NCBI RefSeq assembly: GCF_949987535.1
Contig: NC_080067.1
Coordinates: 54,556,405-54,620,404, forward strand
DNA length: 64,000 nucleotides
Direction of reading: 5' to 3'
Source: Balaenoptera acutorostrata
Taxonomy: Eukaryota > Chordata > Mammalia > Artiodactyla > Balaenopteridae
Notes under the pieces: model-generated
Seen by the model: only the letters and a program-made list of their open reading frames with translations
Database searches by the model: none
What the model was told of the DNA's origin: nothing
Shown: in pieces, positions 1 to 10,335 of the stretch
Layout of the letters: every line of letters begins with the position of its first letter
Position numbering within the stretch: position 1 is the stretch's first letter
Program-made: the position numbers and the translations under genes

Positions 1-324
1 AATGCAGGGGACATGGGTTCGAGCCCTGGTCTGGGAAGATCCCACATGCCTCAGAGCAACTAAGCCCATGCGCCACAACTACTGAGCCTGTGCTCTAGAG
101 CCCGCGAGCCACAACTACTGAGCCCGCATGCTGCAACTACTGAAGCCCGCGTGCCTAGAGCCCGTGCTCTGCAACAAGAGAAGCCACCACAATGAGAAGC
201 CCGCGCACCGCAATGAAGAGTAACCGCCGCTCGCTGCAATTAGAGAAAGCCCGTCCACAGCAACGAAGACCCAACACAGCCAAAAATAAATAAATAAATA
301 AAATAAATTTCTTTAAAAAAAAAG
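1..324 (+). mobile_element. CHR-type SINE, left end cut by window
   Basis: A tRNA-derived SINE whose promoter-bearing head is cut by the window edge: the sequence starts just before the B-box-like 'gggttcgagccc'. The body carries several 'acaactactgagcc' units and ends in an (AAAT)n and A-rich tail. It is the long form of the family, about 340 bp when complete. Confidence 0.9.
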
Positions 325-810
325 AAATATAATGAGGCTCAAGGTGATTAAATGCCTGTGGTGACTCTGCTAGACTGTACCAGAAATGGGGTTCTAACTT
401 AAGCTTTCCATGGCCAAAATCAAGTTTTCGTCCCTGCATCATTCAGCAAGCCACTGTGTGAAGTGTTAGTGGAGACAAAGTATGATAAAGGACTACCCTC
501 AAGAAATTTATCATCACTTATCTGATGAAACAGAGGAAGGTGTTTTACCTCTTTGTGATTTCCTAATGAAGAGATTTATGTGTCATGCTAACAGGCTGAA
601 CTTCTTTCTAAAGTTTCCAGGAAACGTTGCTTTGGAGAAGTGCCAGCATCGTATATGATTTTAGAAAAATCCCTCTAGCAAGGATGGATTGGAGGAAAGT
701 GAAACTGGAGACAGGGAAACTAGTTGGGAAACTGTATTAATCCTTAGAGAAATGGTAAAAGGCTCCAGGAATGAAAAAGAGGGATAGATTAAAATTTTTG
801 TTCCTTTGTT
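325..810. other. Intergenic, no recognised content
   Basis: Unique-looking AT-rich intergenic DNA. I see no gene, no long ORF with coding character and no repeat that I can name. Confidence 0.5.
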
Positions 811-925
811 GCACTAGTCACACTTCAAGTGCTCAATAGCCGTATGTGGCTAGTGGCAACTATATTGTACAGTGTAGATATAGAACATTTCTATCATTAC
901 AGAAAGTTCTATTGGACAGTGCTCA
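811..925 (-). repeat. hAT-type MITE fragment
   Basis: The stretch contains 'aagtgctcaatagcc', 'atgtggctagtggc' and ends in 'ttctattggacagtgct', the signature of a common mammalian hAT-Charlie non-autonomous element with a CAGxGCTGTCCAATAGAA terminus. Only part of the element remains. Confidence 0.6.
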
Positions 926-964
926 TCTGAACGCTAGATCAGGGATTGGCAAACTACTATTTCT

Positions 965-1155
965 GTCTTAGTCAGTTTGGGCGGCTATGACAGAGGCCAT
1001 GGACTGGGCAGCTTAAGCAAACATTTATTTCTCACAGTTCTGGAGGCTGGGAAGTCCAGGGTCACGGTGCAGGCAGATTCAGTGTCCAGTGAGAGCTCTC
1101 TTCCTGATTTGCAGACAGCCACCTTCTCACTGTATCCTCACATGGTGGAGAGAGA
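965..1155 (-). mobile_element. MLT1 LTR (ERVL-MaLR), 3' part, antisense
   Basis: The reverse complement of the 3' half of an MLT1 LTR: it starts 'tgtcttagtcagtttgggc' and continues through 'cacagttctggaggctggga' and 'tcctcacatggtgga'. About 190 bp remain of a usual 350-400 bp; the rest is missing at the junction with ERVL sequence. It is inverted relative to the MLT1 copy at 3430-3789. Confidence 0.75.
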
Positions 1156-3429
1156 AGACAGTATAGCAGGAATGGGGACCATGGGTATTTGGGCCACTCC
1201 TTCATGTAACTCACTTGTGCCTTCAAGGCCTGCTCAGCCCTATCATGTATAGTCCACTTCCATTTGATGGTGGAATGCTGCTATGCCCACCCAACTTTAC
1301 GGTCTGGTGGACCAGATGACACTCAGTTCACAATGAGCAGCTTGCATGGTAACTTGGTGACCCATAGTTAAGCATTCAGTCTCTACTAAGGTCCAGTAGC
1401 AGGCCAAGAGCTGTTTCCCAAAAGGAGAGTAGTTATCTGCAGAGGGTGATAGGGCTTTGTTCCAAAATCCTGAGGACCTGTGCTGTGATTTCCCTATAGG
1501 GCCCTGTTGAAGGCTCCAAACAGCATTCCTATCTCCCACTACCACTTGGGATGGAGTAACACACCCAAATGAGGAATAGGTTGCCTCCAAAATCCAAAGA
1601 GGCCCTCTAGGTGTTACACTTCTTTTTTTGTTTGTAGGAGGGGCCAGATGCAACAATTTATCCTTCACCTTAGAAGGGATATTTCAACATGCCCCGCACC
1701 TCTGGACCTCCTAGAAATTTCACTGACATGGAAGAAAAATGTTGCTGAATTTTTGTCAGATTTATTTCCCACCTTCTGACACACAAATATCTTACCAATA
1801 AGTTGAGTAGTTGCTACTTTTTGCACACTACGTCCGATCAGCATACTGTCATCAATGTAATGGACCAGTGGACCAGTGTGATATGATGTGAAAGAAAAAG
1901 GTGATCAAAATTCTTGCAAACTAATTATGACATAGGGCTGCAGGGTTGATTTAGCCCTGATGTAGGATTGTGAAGGTGTATTGCTGGCCTTGCCAGCTGA
2001 AAACAAACTGCTTCTGGTGGTCTTTACTAACAGGTATCAAGAAAAAAGCATTTGTCAGATCTATAGTTGCATACTAGGTACCAGGGGATATATTAATTTG
2101 CCCAACCTATAAAAACCACATCTGGTACAGCAGCTGCAATTGAAGTCACCAACTGGTCAAGCTTAGAGTAATCCACTGTCATTCTCCAAAATCTGTCTGC
2201 CTTCTGCACAGGCCAACAGGCAAGTTGAGTGGGGATGTGGTGGCACTAATCTCTGCAATCCCTCCAGGAATACGGTATTGCTTTTGCTTTACTATTTTCC
2301 TAGGTAGAGGCAGTTCTACTGGCTTCCACTTGACCTTTACCACCGTACTAGTCCTCACTCCACAGATCAGGGAACCAATGTGGGGATTCTGCCGGGTGCT
2401 CAGTGTATCTATTCTTTTTTTTTTTTTTTTGGGCATGTCAGGTCTTAGTTGCAGCATGCGGGATCTTTCGTTGTGGCGTGCAGGTTTCTCTCTAGTTGTG
2501 GCACGTGGGCTCCAGGACGCACGGGCTCTGTGTTTGCAGCACGCGGGCTTAGTTGCCCCACGGCATGTGGGATCTTAGTTCCCCCACCAGGGATTGAACC
2601 TGTGTCCCCTGCATTGGAAGGCGGATTCTTTACCACTGGACCACCATGGAAATCCCTCAGTGTATCTATTCTAATTCCTCATTCCAGGACTAGGGAAATA
2701 ACCATAGGATGGGTTTGGGGGACCCACTGGGCCCACTGTGAGACAAACTTGGGATAAAACTCCTTCAATCACCTGACTTCCATAAGCCCCTTCTGTAACT
2801 GGTAGACCACAGTGATGTTTGATCTCCTGGAATTAATGTCAGTTCAGAGCCAGCATCCAGTGGTCCCCAAATGGTCTGATTATTTCTTTTTCCCCAGTGC
2901 ACAGTTACCCTGCTAAAAGGTTGTAGGTCCCTTTGGTGAAGTCTGGAGAAAGATTCACTGTATAAACTTTGGCTGGTGTACCAATGTCATTTCTGTCGGG
3001 GATGTAGCTGCTTCTTTATTTAAGGGGTACTGAGGTCTGTAAACCAGCTCAAGTCTGGGAATTGATTGAAGGGATATGACTCTCTTTTTATGATTCAGGT
3101 TAGACTTTTGTTTACTTGACCTATAACTTTTCTACTGATACTGTTCAAGTAAGAATTTAGTAGGTTTCCTATCTGTTTCACTTCTAGGTGTACCATGATC
3201 AACTAGCCAATGACATAGGTCTGCACAAGTAAGACTATTCTGATTGCTCCTTTGACTCTGCTGTCCACCAGTGCTGCCACTTGGTCCCTGCAACCCTAGG
3301 ATCCAATTACTCCTATTGCATTTAGGTTCCCCAATTCAGTGGCTACTGTATTTCCCACTGTTAAGGTCTGGCCTACAGAGAAGAGCGATCACAGAGCCCT
3401 TCATGGATGCTGGAGCTCCCCTCACAAAC
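1156..3429 (-). mobile_element. ERVL internal (pol) remnant, antisense
   Basis: A degraded endogenous retrovirus-L internal region on the minus strand. The clearest landmark is the reverse-transcriptase YIDD motif, read on the minus strand at 1848-1859, followed by a methionine-leucine-isoleucine-glycine context typical of ERVL pol. Stop codons and frameshifts break every frame; the longest open stretch here (minus, 1297-1668, 123 codons) is not intact pol. A SINE interrupts it at 2416-2655. It is an inactive fossil. Confidence 0.7.
2416..2655 (-). mobile_element. CHR-type SINE with 17-bp perfect TSD
   Basis: Antisense SINE: a T-run at 2416, then 'ggtcttagttgcagcatgcg', ending '(ccacca)tggaaatcc'. 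The target-site duplication 'ctcagtgtatctattct' is identical at 2399-2415 and 2656-2672, so insertion is recent relative to the ERVL host sequence. Confidence 0.9.
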
Positions 3430-3789
3430 TGCTATGGAGCAAGTATTTGTGTCCCCCCCCAGCCTTCAAATGTTGAAGCCCTAATCCCCAATGTGATGGT
3501 ATTTGGAAACTTTGGGAGGTAATTAGGTCATCAGAGTTGAACCTTTATAAATGGGATTAGTGCTCTTAGAAGAAGAAAGATGAGAGAGATGATCTCTCTC
3601 CACCATGTGAGGATACAGCAACAAGGTGGCCATTGTCTGCAAACTGGGAAGAAGTTTCTCACCAGACACCACATTTGCCAGCACCTTGATCCTGGACTTC
3701 CCACTCTCTAGAACTGTGAGAAATAATTGTTTGTTGTTTAAACCACCCAGTCTGTGGTATTTATCATAGCAGCCCAAACTGACTAACAC
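3430..3789 (+). mobile_element. MLT1 LTR (ERVL-MaLR), near full length
   Basis: A sense-orientation MLT1 LTR of 360 bp. Diagnostic pieces are 'aatccccaatgtgatggtat', 'gaggtaattaggtcatcaga', 'ccaccatgtgaggatacagc' and the end 'gcccaaactgactaacaca'. Its 3' end abuts the resumed hAT MITE. The opposite orientation to the LTR at 965-1155 is not what an intact provirus would show. Confidence 0.85.
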
Positions 3790-4083
3790 AAGCCCACAGG
3801 CCAAATCCAGCCTGCCGCTTGTTTTTATACAGCCCTCAAGCTAAGAATGGTTTCTACATTCTCTAATGATTGAAAAAATTATCTAAGGAAGAATATTTTG
3901 TGACGAGTGAGAATTACGTGAAATTTGTATTTCAGTGTCCATAAATTAGGTCTTATTGGAACACAGCAATACTCACTCGTTTATGTATTGTCTACAGCTG
4001 CTTTTGTGCTTCAAGGGCAGAGTTGAGTAGTTGCAACAGACACTGTAATGGTCCACTTGACAGAAAAAGTATGCTGACCTGTG

Positions 4084-5109
4084 TTCTGAGTCACTGATCA
4101 CCTCGTGCTGGACACTTGCAGGGTAGTTAATATAGTACATACACTGTCCTACACCCCAACTAGACTTAATTGCTGTCCTAATATCCTATATGGTGAGACA
4201 GAAGGTCAAGTGACCCAGATTTGAATACTGGTAAAGTACTGACCCTCCTTGGGAAACTGCTTCACGTTTTAGTTTTTTGTGTTGTTTTGTTTTATTTTTT
4301 ATTCATTTATTTGGTTGTGCTGGGTCTTAGTTGCTTTTTTTTTTTTTGAGGTCTTAGTTTTATAATGTGAAAAAAAGAGGGACAACACCTTACAAGATTG
4401 TTGTACAGCCTTAAAAAACCAAATGTAAAGTCTAAAAAAGTTCTCTTTTTTCTTTTTTTAACTTTTTATCAAAGTCTTCCTTCACCTGAATTTGTTCAAT
4501 AAATGTTACTGAGTATGCCTAATACTCAATAGGTTTTAAATGCTTGTTGAGGGAATGAATGCTTGAATATTTGGATGAATGAGGACTAAAATTCTAGTAT
4601 ATCCTGTAGGTTGGAATGACGCAATGTATGGACTTGCTTTCTCTTTTCCTTGAAAGTAATACAGTATACTAAAACCAAATACTTTTACTAAAGCAAATAG
4701 TACTGAAACTGAAAAGACAGTCTAGTCCTGCCACCGCTCATCTACTCTTACAATAATCAGTATGTTAATCATATGCTTATCAATCTTATCTTCCCTTGTA
4801 TACCTATGGTTGGCACTGTTACTAGTCGGCTATGTTTCCCCAGGTGCTGAAGAGCAGAAACTGGGAGCTTTAAAGCTTAAAGGGACACTAGACGTCATGT
4901 GACCCATGCTGAGGAAGAATCCATGGCAAAAGCAGAATCTGAACTCTGATCTCCTAACCTCCTATCCATCCAGTCTGGAGTTTTTTGCCTTGTGCCACGA
5001 AGCCTTACTTCAAGCATGTAGGTACTTGATAAACACTTGAAGCTGCTATGGACTTTCATTTCCATTCTGCTTTTTGCTTAATGTTTACTTAGCATTGTGG
5101 CAGCCTGGA
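4084..5109. other. Intergenic; SINE scrap and unnamed old repeats
   Basis: A short antisense CHR SINE fragment (about 4290-4350, 'ggttgtgctgggtcttagtt') sits in AT-rich DNA. Around 4840-4990 the sequence resembles an old, unnamed mammalian repeat. No gene is visible. Confidence 0.45.
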
Positions 5110-5620
5110 AGAGTTGTGCTACGTAGAGCTGTAGAAACAGACAAACTTAGATGTGAATCCTGACTTTGCCATTCTCTAGCTGTGTGACCTCTTGCAATGC
5201 TATCAGCTCCACCTTCAAAATATAACCTCATCATAACTGAATCACTTTGCTGTACACCTGAAACCAACACAACACTGTAAATCAACTGCTTTCAGGAAAA
5301 ATTTAGATATATATACAAATATAAACCTCATCTCTGGCCACACTACCATGAACACACATGAAATTATCAATTATCAGGCTATAAACTACACATTTTGTTT
5401 ACTTCTACATTCCTAGTTCTTTAACATTAAGTGCTCAGTAATTATGCATTGAATAAATGAAGTTTACTTAACTGCTCTAATCCCCAGTTTGCTAATCTGA
5501 AAAATGGGGAGAGTATTTACCACACTTATTGTACAAGTTGAAAAAAGATGAAATAATGTATCTAAACAGTGGAGCGTAATAAATGCTCACTAAGCATAGC
5601 TGTAATTTTGCCACAAATTA
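5110..5620 (+). repeat. MIR SINE split by an insertion
   Basis: The MIR core is in two parts: about 5110-5204 ('ctctagctgtgtgacctctt') and about 5462-5620 ('cccagtttgctaatctgaaa', 'aatggggagagtatttac'). The material between them includes an L1 3' tail. Confidence 0.65.
5231..5306 (+). mobile_element. Tiny 5'-truncated L1 3' tail
   Basis: The sequence 'gaatcactttgctgtacacc' followed by 'accaacacaacactgtaaat' is the 3' end of an artiodactyl/cetacean L1. Imperfect flanking repeats ('aatataacctcatc' and 'aatataaacctcatc') look like its target-site duplication. Confidence 0.65.
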
Positions 5621-5701
5621 TTATGCTTAAAGTAAAGGAAAACAATCCTCCTATTGTATTTCCAAAAGTTATGCAATTTTTATGAGGCCATCCTTACTTT
5701 T

Positions 5702-6089
5702 TTCTTTTTAAGATTTATTTATTATTTATTTATTTTATTTATTTATTTTTGGCTGCTTTGGGTCTTAGTTGTGGCACACGGGATCTTCGTTGTGGTGCGT
5801 GGGCTTCTCTCTAGTTGTAGTGTACGGGTTTTTCTCTTCTCTAGTTGTGGTACGTGGGCTCCAGGGCACATGGGCTCTGTAGTTGTGGCATGAGGGTTCC
5901 AGAGCGCATGGGCTCTGTAGTTTGTGGCACGGCGGGCTCTCTAGTTGAGGCGCGTGAGCTCAGTAGTTGTGGCACGGGGGCTTAGTTGCCCTGAGGCATG
6001 TGGGATCTTAGTTCCCTGACCAGGGATCAAACCCATGTCTCCTGCATTGTAAGGCAGATTCTTTACCACTGGACCACCAGGGAAGTCCC
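5702..6089 (-). mobile_element. CHR-type SINE, long form
   Basis: Antisense copy: (TTTA)n tract, 'ggctgctttgggtcttagtt', then degenerate 'gttgtggcacg' units and the head 'ccaccagggaagtccc'. The TSD 'ccttactttt' lies at 5692-5701 and 6090-6099. The body is long because it has extra internal units. Confidence 0.88.
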
Positions 6090-6629
6090 CCTTACTTTTA
6101 AAAATTAGTTAGCAGATACATTTTTTAACGTGCATATGCTGTATTTTAAAATATTTAGTGTCGGTATCTGAGAATAGATTTTTGCCTGTGTGCTCCTAAT
6201 GTATTAAAATAAACAGTGTCATATCAGTTTCATATTAAATCTTAATTGTAATGTTCTATTTATGGTAGATAAGTCTCTCTTAATTACATAAAATGCCAGA
6301 GACAACAGGAGGCAGAACAAAATACATTATAGGGAACAAGCAAAGCTAGTGAACAGGAATGATAAGTTAGCCAAGTTGGGGAAAAGTTATGTGACAAAAG
6401 CATACAATGATATAGAACTTAATCTTAATATTTACCTCTAGCAAATCCTAAATACAGAATTGTCCAAAAATCTAAATAATGCAGAAATATATATGAAATA
6501 GGAAGTGAAAGTCCACTACAATCCACATCCAAAAATAATCATTAACAGCTTATTTTATATTCTTTTTGATTTTCTATGTACTAACATACAAATAAGTATA
6601 TGTATCTCTTTATCAAAAATGGTATTGGA
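6090..6629. other. Intergenic AT-rich DNA
   Basis: No gene. The part from about 6500 resembles the 3' untranslated region of an old L1-like element that resumes after the next SINE, but divergence prevents a firm call. Confidence 0.4.
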
Positions 6630-6967
6630 GGGCTTCCCTGGTGGCGCAGTGGTTGAGAATCTGCCTGCCAATGCAGGGGACGTGGGTTTGAGCCCCGGTC
6701 TGGGAAGATCCCACATGCCGCGGAGCAACTGGGCCCGAGAGCCTCAATTACTGAGCCTGCGCGTCTGGAGCCTGTGCTCCGCACCAAGAGAGGCCACGAT
6801 AGTGAGAGGCCCGCGCACCGCGATGAAGAGTGGCCCCCGCTTGCCGCAACTAGAGGAAGCCCATGCGCAGCAACGAAGACCCAACACAGCCATAAATAAA
6901 TAAATAAATAAAATATTTTTTAAAAAAAAGAAAAAAGCCTCTTATTCTACCTTTTTAAAAAAAAAAC
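6630..6967 (+). mobile_element. CHR-type SINE with extra 3' sequence
   Basis: Sense copy starting 'ggcttccctggtggcgcagt', with a tRNA-like B box 'gggtttgagcccc' and an (AAAT)n tail. The TSD 'ggtattgga' is at 6621-6629 and 6968-6976. Between the first A-rich tail and the TSD lies about 20 bp of non-SINE sequence ('gcctcttattctacc') followed by a second A-run. Confidence 0.9.
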
Positions 6968-6979
6968 GGTATTGGACTA

Positions 6980-7440
6980 TATATACTCTTTTGCAGTCTT
7001 TTTCACTTAATAGTATATCCTTCCATGTCAGTGTATGTGGTTTTCTTCCAGTTCCTCAAAGATGCCACTTTGCTTACCTCATGGCCTTCCATACAATCCT
7101 GGAATATTCTTTCCCATACTTTGCAAATCTAGTTCCTTGTTTCCCTTTAATTCTCTGCATAAATGTCATTTCTTTAGATAGGTTTTTCCAGATCAATTTA
7201 TGGAGTTCTCCCCACCATTATTCTCTATCACTGCACAATATTTATTTCCCTTGGAGCAGGTACCACAGTTTGTAATTGTGAGTTTGTTCACTTATTTTCT
7301 TGCCTATTTTTTCTCTCTAAACTGTGAATCTCACAAGGACAGGGAATAAACCTGTTTTCTTCATTACTGTATATTCAGTGCCTTGCACAGTGCCAGATAC
7401 CATAGTAAGCTCTAAATAAATGTGTTGAAATAAATAAGTG
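6980..7440 (+). repeat. L2 LINE 3' region
   Basis: From about 7060 the sequence follows the L2 3' end: 'tccttgtttccctttaattc', 'actgtgaatctcacaaggac', 'agtgccttgcacagtgccag' and 'ctctaaataaatgtgttgaa'. The left edge is uncertain. Confidence 0.6.
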
Positions 7441-7561
7441 TGTAAGTAACACACTGAAAAAAGGGTATTTGTTCTTTCACTTCCTGTCCATGATGGATAG
7501 AGCACTGCTTTCTTTTTTTCTTCAGTTCTTTACTTATTCTCAGTTAAGAAACAATACTGTA

Positions 7562-7708
7562 CAGTTGACCTTTGAACATCATGAGTTTGAACTGTGCAGG
7601 TCCACTTTTACATGGATTTTTTTTCAATAAATGCATACTACAGTACTTACATGATATGTGATTTGTTGAATCTGTGGTTGTGGAACTGTGGATACAGAAG
7701 GTCAACTG
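7562..7708. repeat. Tigger-type MITE, TA-flanked
   Basis: The termini 'cagttgacctttgaac' and 'aggtcaactg' are inverted repeats flanked by TA on both sides (7560-7561 and 7709-7710), as expected of a Tc1/mariner (Tigger) non-autonomous element. Confidence 0.75.
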
Positions 7709-7817
7709 TAAAGTTATACACAGATTTTTGACAGCACAGAGGTTAGTGCCCCTAACTTCCTACATTGTTCAACTGTACTTATCTTGATTCACACCTGGGA
7801 TTTGTTTTAATCAGGTA

Positions 7818-8343
7818 TGGTAAGGTGACAGACACAAGGACAACTGCTTTTGAAATAAGAGTTTATTATTTACAGTTCCCAAAAAAAGGGAGCATGCCAC
7901 ACCACGCAGGGCCACATGGGGAAGCACCAGGGTCAGTCTGGAGGCAGAAGGAGTGAAAGAGAAAGCATGGCCCAGAGCCTTTATTGTAGTTTCTGCAGAA
8001 AGGAATGGATGAGGCAGCATACGAAGGTTTAAGTAAATTTGGGATTGGATAGTTTGAATATTTTTAGCAGGCTCTGGTCTATAGTGGTTGTCTCTAGTTG
8101 TCCAGTACCTGGCCCTGGGTGGGGAGGGGTGATTTAGAACAGGGGAAATACTGGCTTGGTGTATGAGAATTAAATAAAGGAGGAAGTTGGGGATATGGGC
8201 TTTAGATTGGTTGGTTTGCATATGAAAGGCACATTCACAGAGGAAGTCATTTGCTACCTCTAGGATAATTTTTAGAGATAAAAGCTCTGGGAGCCGCAGC
8301 CTCTCCTCTGTCAGTAAGGCCACCAAGATATCAAAGCATCACA
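7818..8343 (-). mobile_element. Probable solo LTR, unclassified, antisense
   Basis: Read on the minus strand, this 526-bp block starts TGTGATGC, contains an AATAAA signal (complement of 7861-7866) and ends CCTTACCA about 40 bp later, which is an LTR-like layout (U3, R with polyA signal, short U5, TG...CA ends). I could not find a clean 5-bp TSD, so the exact ends are uncertain. A 171-codon minus ORF (7811-8326) spans it almost exactly and is most likely chance. Confidence 0.5.
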
Positions 8344-9269
8344 AAATATACAAAATAAAAAGCATGATTAATACATTTCCAACCTAATTTAGGTATTATG
8401 AATGCTCATTCCCCAGTTAAATTTTTCAGATGAAAGATATAAACCACATCTGTGTATATAAATCTTTGTCTCATTTAATGCAGGCAGATGGGCAGGGCCT
8501 GAAATTTGGAGTTAAGAACCTGAGTTTAAGCACTGATCCTTCCCATTTCCAGCTGGGTGCTCTAAGCCAATCCACTTAACCTCTCTGAACACCAAGTTCA
8601 TCATAACTAAAGCAGGGATAACAGTAATATTTACCAGAAATGTGATTGTATTTGTCAAAATGTTTTGTAACTACAATGCACCATGTACATGTTTAAAGTT
8701 TTACTGCAATATACTGCAGGGACTTTTTCTCAGAATAAGAATTTAGAAGGTTTTTTTGTTGTTGTTGTAATTGTAGAAATGTTCAAGGGCGAGACTGGAG
8801 GGGGAACACTAAAAATTGATTCAGGAAAAGAATAATAATTCACTGTCTAGTTACATAGTGCAATTTTGGATTAAAGGGTACTTTCCATCAATGGACTTCA
8901 AAAAGCTTTGAAACGTTTATTTATTTTCATAATATTTTGAAGTCAGTTAGGTTAAAGTTGTCGTCATTTACTCTCTGAAAGGGAAATAAATACACAGCAA
9001 GTTACATAACCTGCTTGAGTCAAAATTAGAACCAAGGCTTTCAATTTTGCCACATAGTGCTCAGACTGGAGCTGCACTGCTCCCCAAAATAAGCAAGCAC
9101 CTTCTTTTGCTGGAATCATCTAAGGTTTGGTTTTATCAAAATGTTTGCTGGATCAAGCAATTTTTAAAAAATTAGAAAATCTGTCATCAAATAATCATTA
9201 GCAATTCATTACCAGCAAATAAGCCTCATCAAGTGCCTCTAAGATGTAGGCATTGGTTTTACTTAATGA
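8344..9269. other. Intergenic with MIR pieces
   Basis: A sense MIR-like segment covers about 8485-8640 ('aagccaatccacttaacctc'), and a second weak MIR-like segment about 8940-9060 ('agcaagttacataacctgct'). The rest is unremarkable. Confidence 0.45.
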
Positions 9270-9560
9270 AGTTAAGAATCTGTGTCCTCTCCTGAGGTCC
9301 TAGAATTTTTGTCTCTTCTGGGCCATTCTTCCCTCTGCTCTCATCTAAAGAACCAATGTTTTCACATTCCTCTTCTCCCTAAAATTTCAGGTGATTTAGG
9401 ACTAAATCCAAAGCTCCTTCTGTGGCTTACAGAGTCTTTATTTTCTGACTCTAAAACACCTTCCTCTGCTTCCAACTGCCTTTATACTTAAGCCTCATTA
9501 AATTTCTCATCAGTCAGACAAAAGCTAGGCCTTTTCACTGCCCTGCCTTTACACCCAACT
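9270..9560 (+). repeat. L2-like LINE fragment
   Basis: Pyrimidine-rich L2-type sequence with 'ctccttctgtggcttacaga' and 'aaacaccttcctctgcttcc'. Divergent; boundaries approximate. Confidence 0.45.
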
Positions 9561-9627
9561 TTAATTCACCTAAAATAGCACTAAGGGGAGGCTGAGAGGA
9601 GAAAGAGAAGGCTACACTTGTTAAATA

Positions 9628-9974
9628 CAGTTGTCGCTCGGTATCCACCGCAAATTGGTTCCAGGACCCCCTAGGATACCAAAATCCATGGATTCTCACT
9701 TCTTTTCTATAAAACGGCATAGTATTTCCATATAATCTATGTGCATTCTTCTGTATACTTTAAATCATCTCCAGATTACTTATAATACCTAATGCAATGT
9801 AAATGCTATGTAAATATTTGTAAATACAGTGTAAATGCTATGAAATAGTTGCCAGAGCATGGCAAATTCAAATTTTGCTTTTTGAAACTTTCTGAAATTT
9901 TTTTAAAAAATATTTTCGATCTACAGTTGGTTGAATCTGTGGATGCGGAACCTGAGGATATGGAAGGCCAACTG
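9628..9974 (+). repeat. MER2-type Tigger MITE
   Basis: Starts 'cagttgtcgctcggtatcc' and ends 'gatatggaaggccaactg', with internal 'aatcatctccagattactta' and 'gcaatgtaaatgctatgtaa'. This is the MER2 (TcMar-Tigger) layout. A second copy is at 55276-55594. Confidence 0.85.
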
Positions 9975-9977
9975 TCC

Positions 9978-10185
9978 TTACTGAGTGCTCTACATACAGT
10001 ATCCTATCTAATTTGCACAGCAAACCCATGAAGCAGGTATCATTATCCTCCATTTTGCTGATGAGGATACTCACTTTAGTGAGATTAAGTAACCTGTCCA
10101 AGGTCATACTGCTAGTAAGTGGCAGGATTAGCTTTGGAACTGAAGTCCACCTGCAAAATACATGCTCTGGCCTCTTCCATATGCT
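9978..10185 (+). repeat. MIR SINE
   Basis: The MIR core and 3' part are recognisable: 'ctatctaatttgcacagcaa', 'attatcctccattttgctga', 'gtaacctgtccaaggtcata' and 'ctgctagtaagtggcagg'. Confidence 0.75.
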
Positions 10186-10335
10186 GACCCTCTCCACCCG
10201 CTATTGTCATCTGGCATTATTCTTCAGATTCTGCTCAACCTTTTCGTCCTTTGGGCTTCACAGCCTCACCCAGATGGAGTTAGTGCTCTCATAGTACTCT
10301 GTTTATACTCCTCTAATAATACTTACCGGGTATTT

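Larger units (their letters stand above)
940..4083 (+). mobile_element. hAT-type MITE split by a 2.8-kb ERV block
   Basis: The left terminus 'cagggattggcaaactac' (940-957) and the remainder (3790-4083, ending 'agaaaaagtatgctgacctg') are the two halves of one ancient hAT-type MITE of the CAGGGGTTGGCAAACTA class. The halves are separated by the MLT1/ERVL block at 965-3789, so the MITE is older than that block. Confidence 0.65.

Noticed and set aside
1297..1668. 123-codon minus ORF in the ERVL region
   Set aside because: It lies in a degraded pol remnant; flanking frames are broken and it is not a complete domain.
7811..8326. 171-codon minus ORF considered as a protein gene
   Set aside because: It coincides with an LTR-like element and has no recognised domain; kept only as a note on the LTR.
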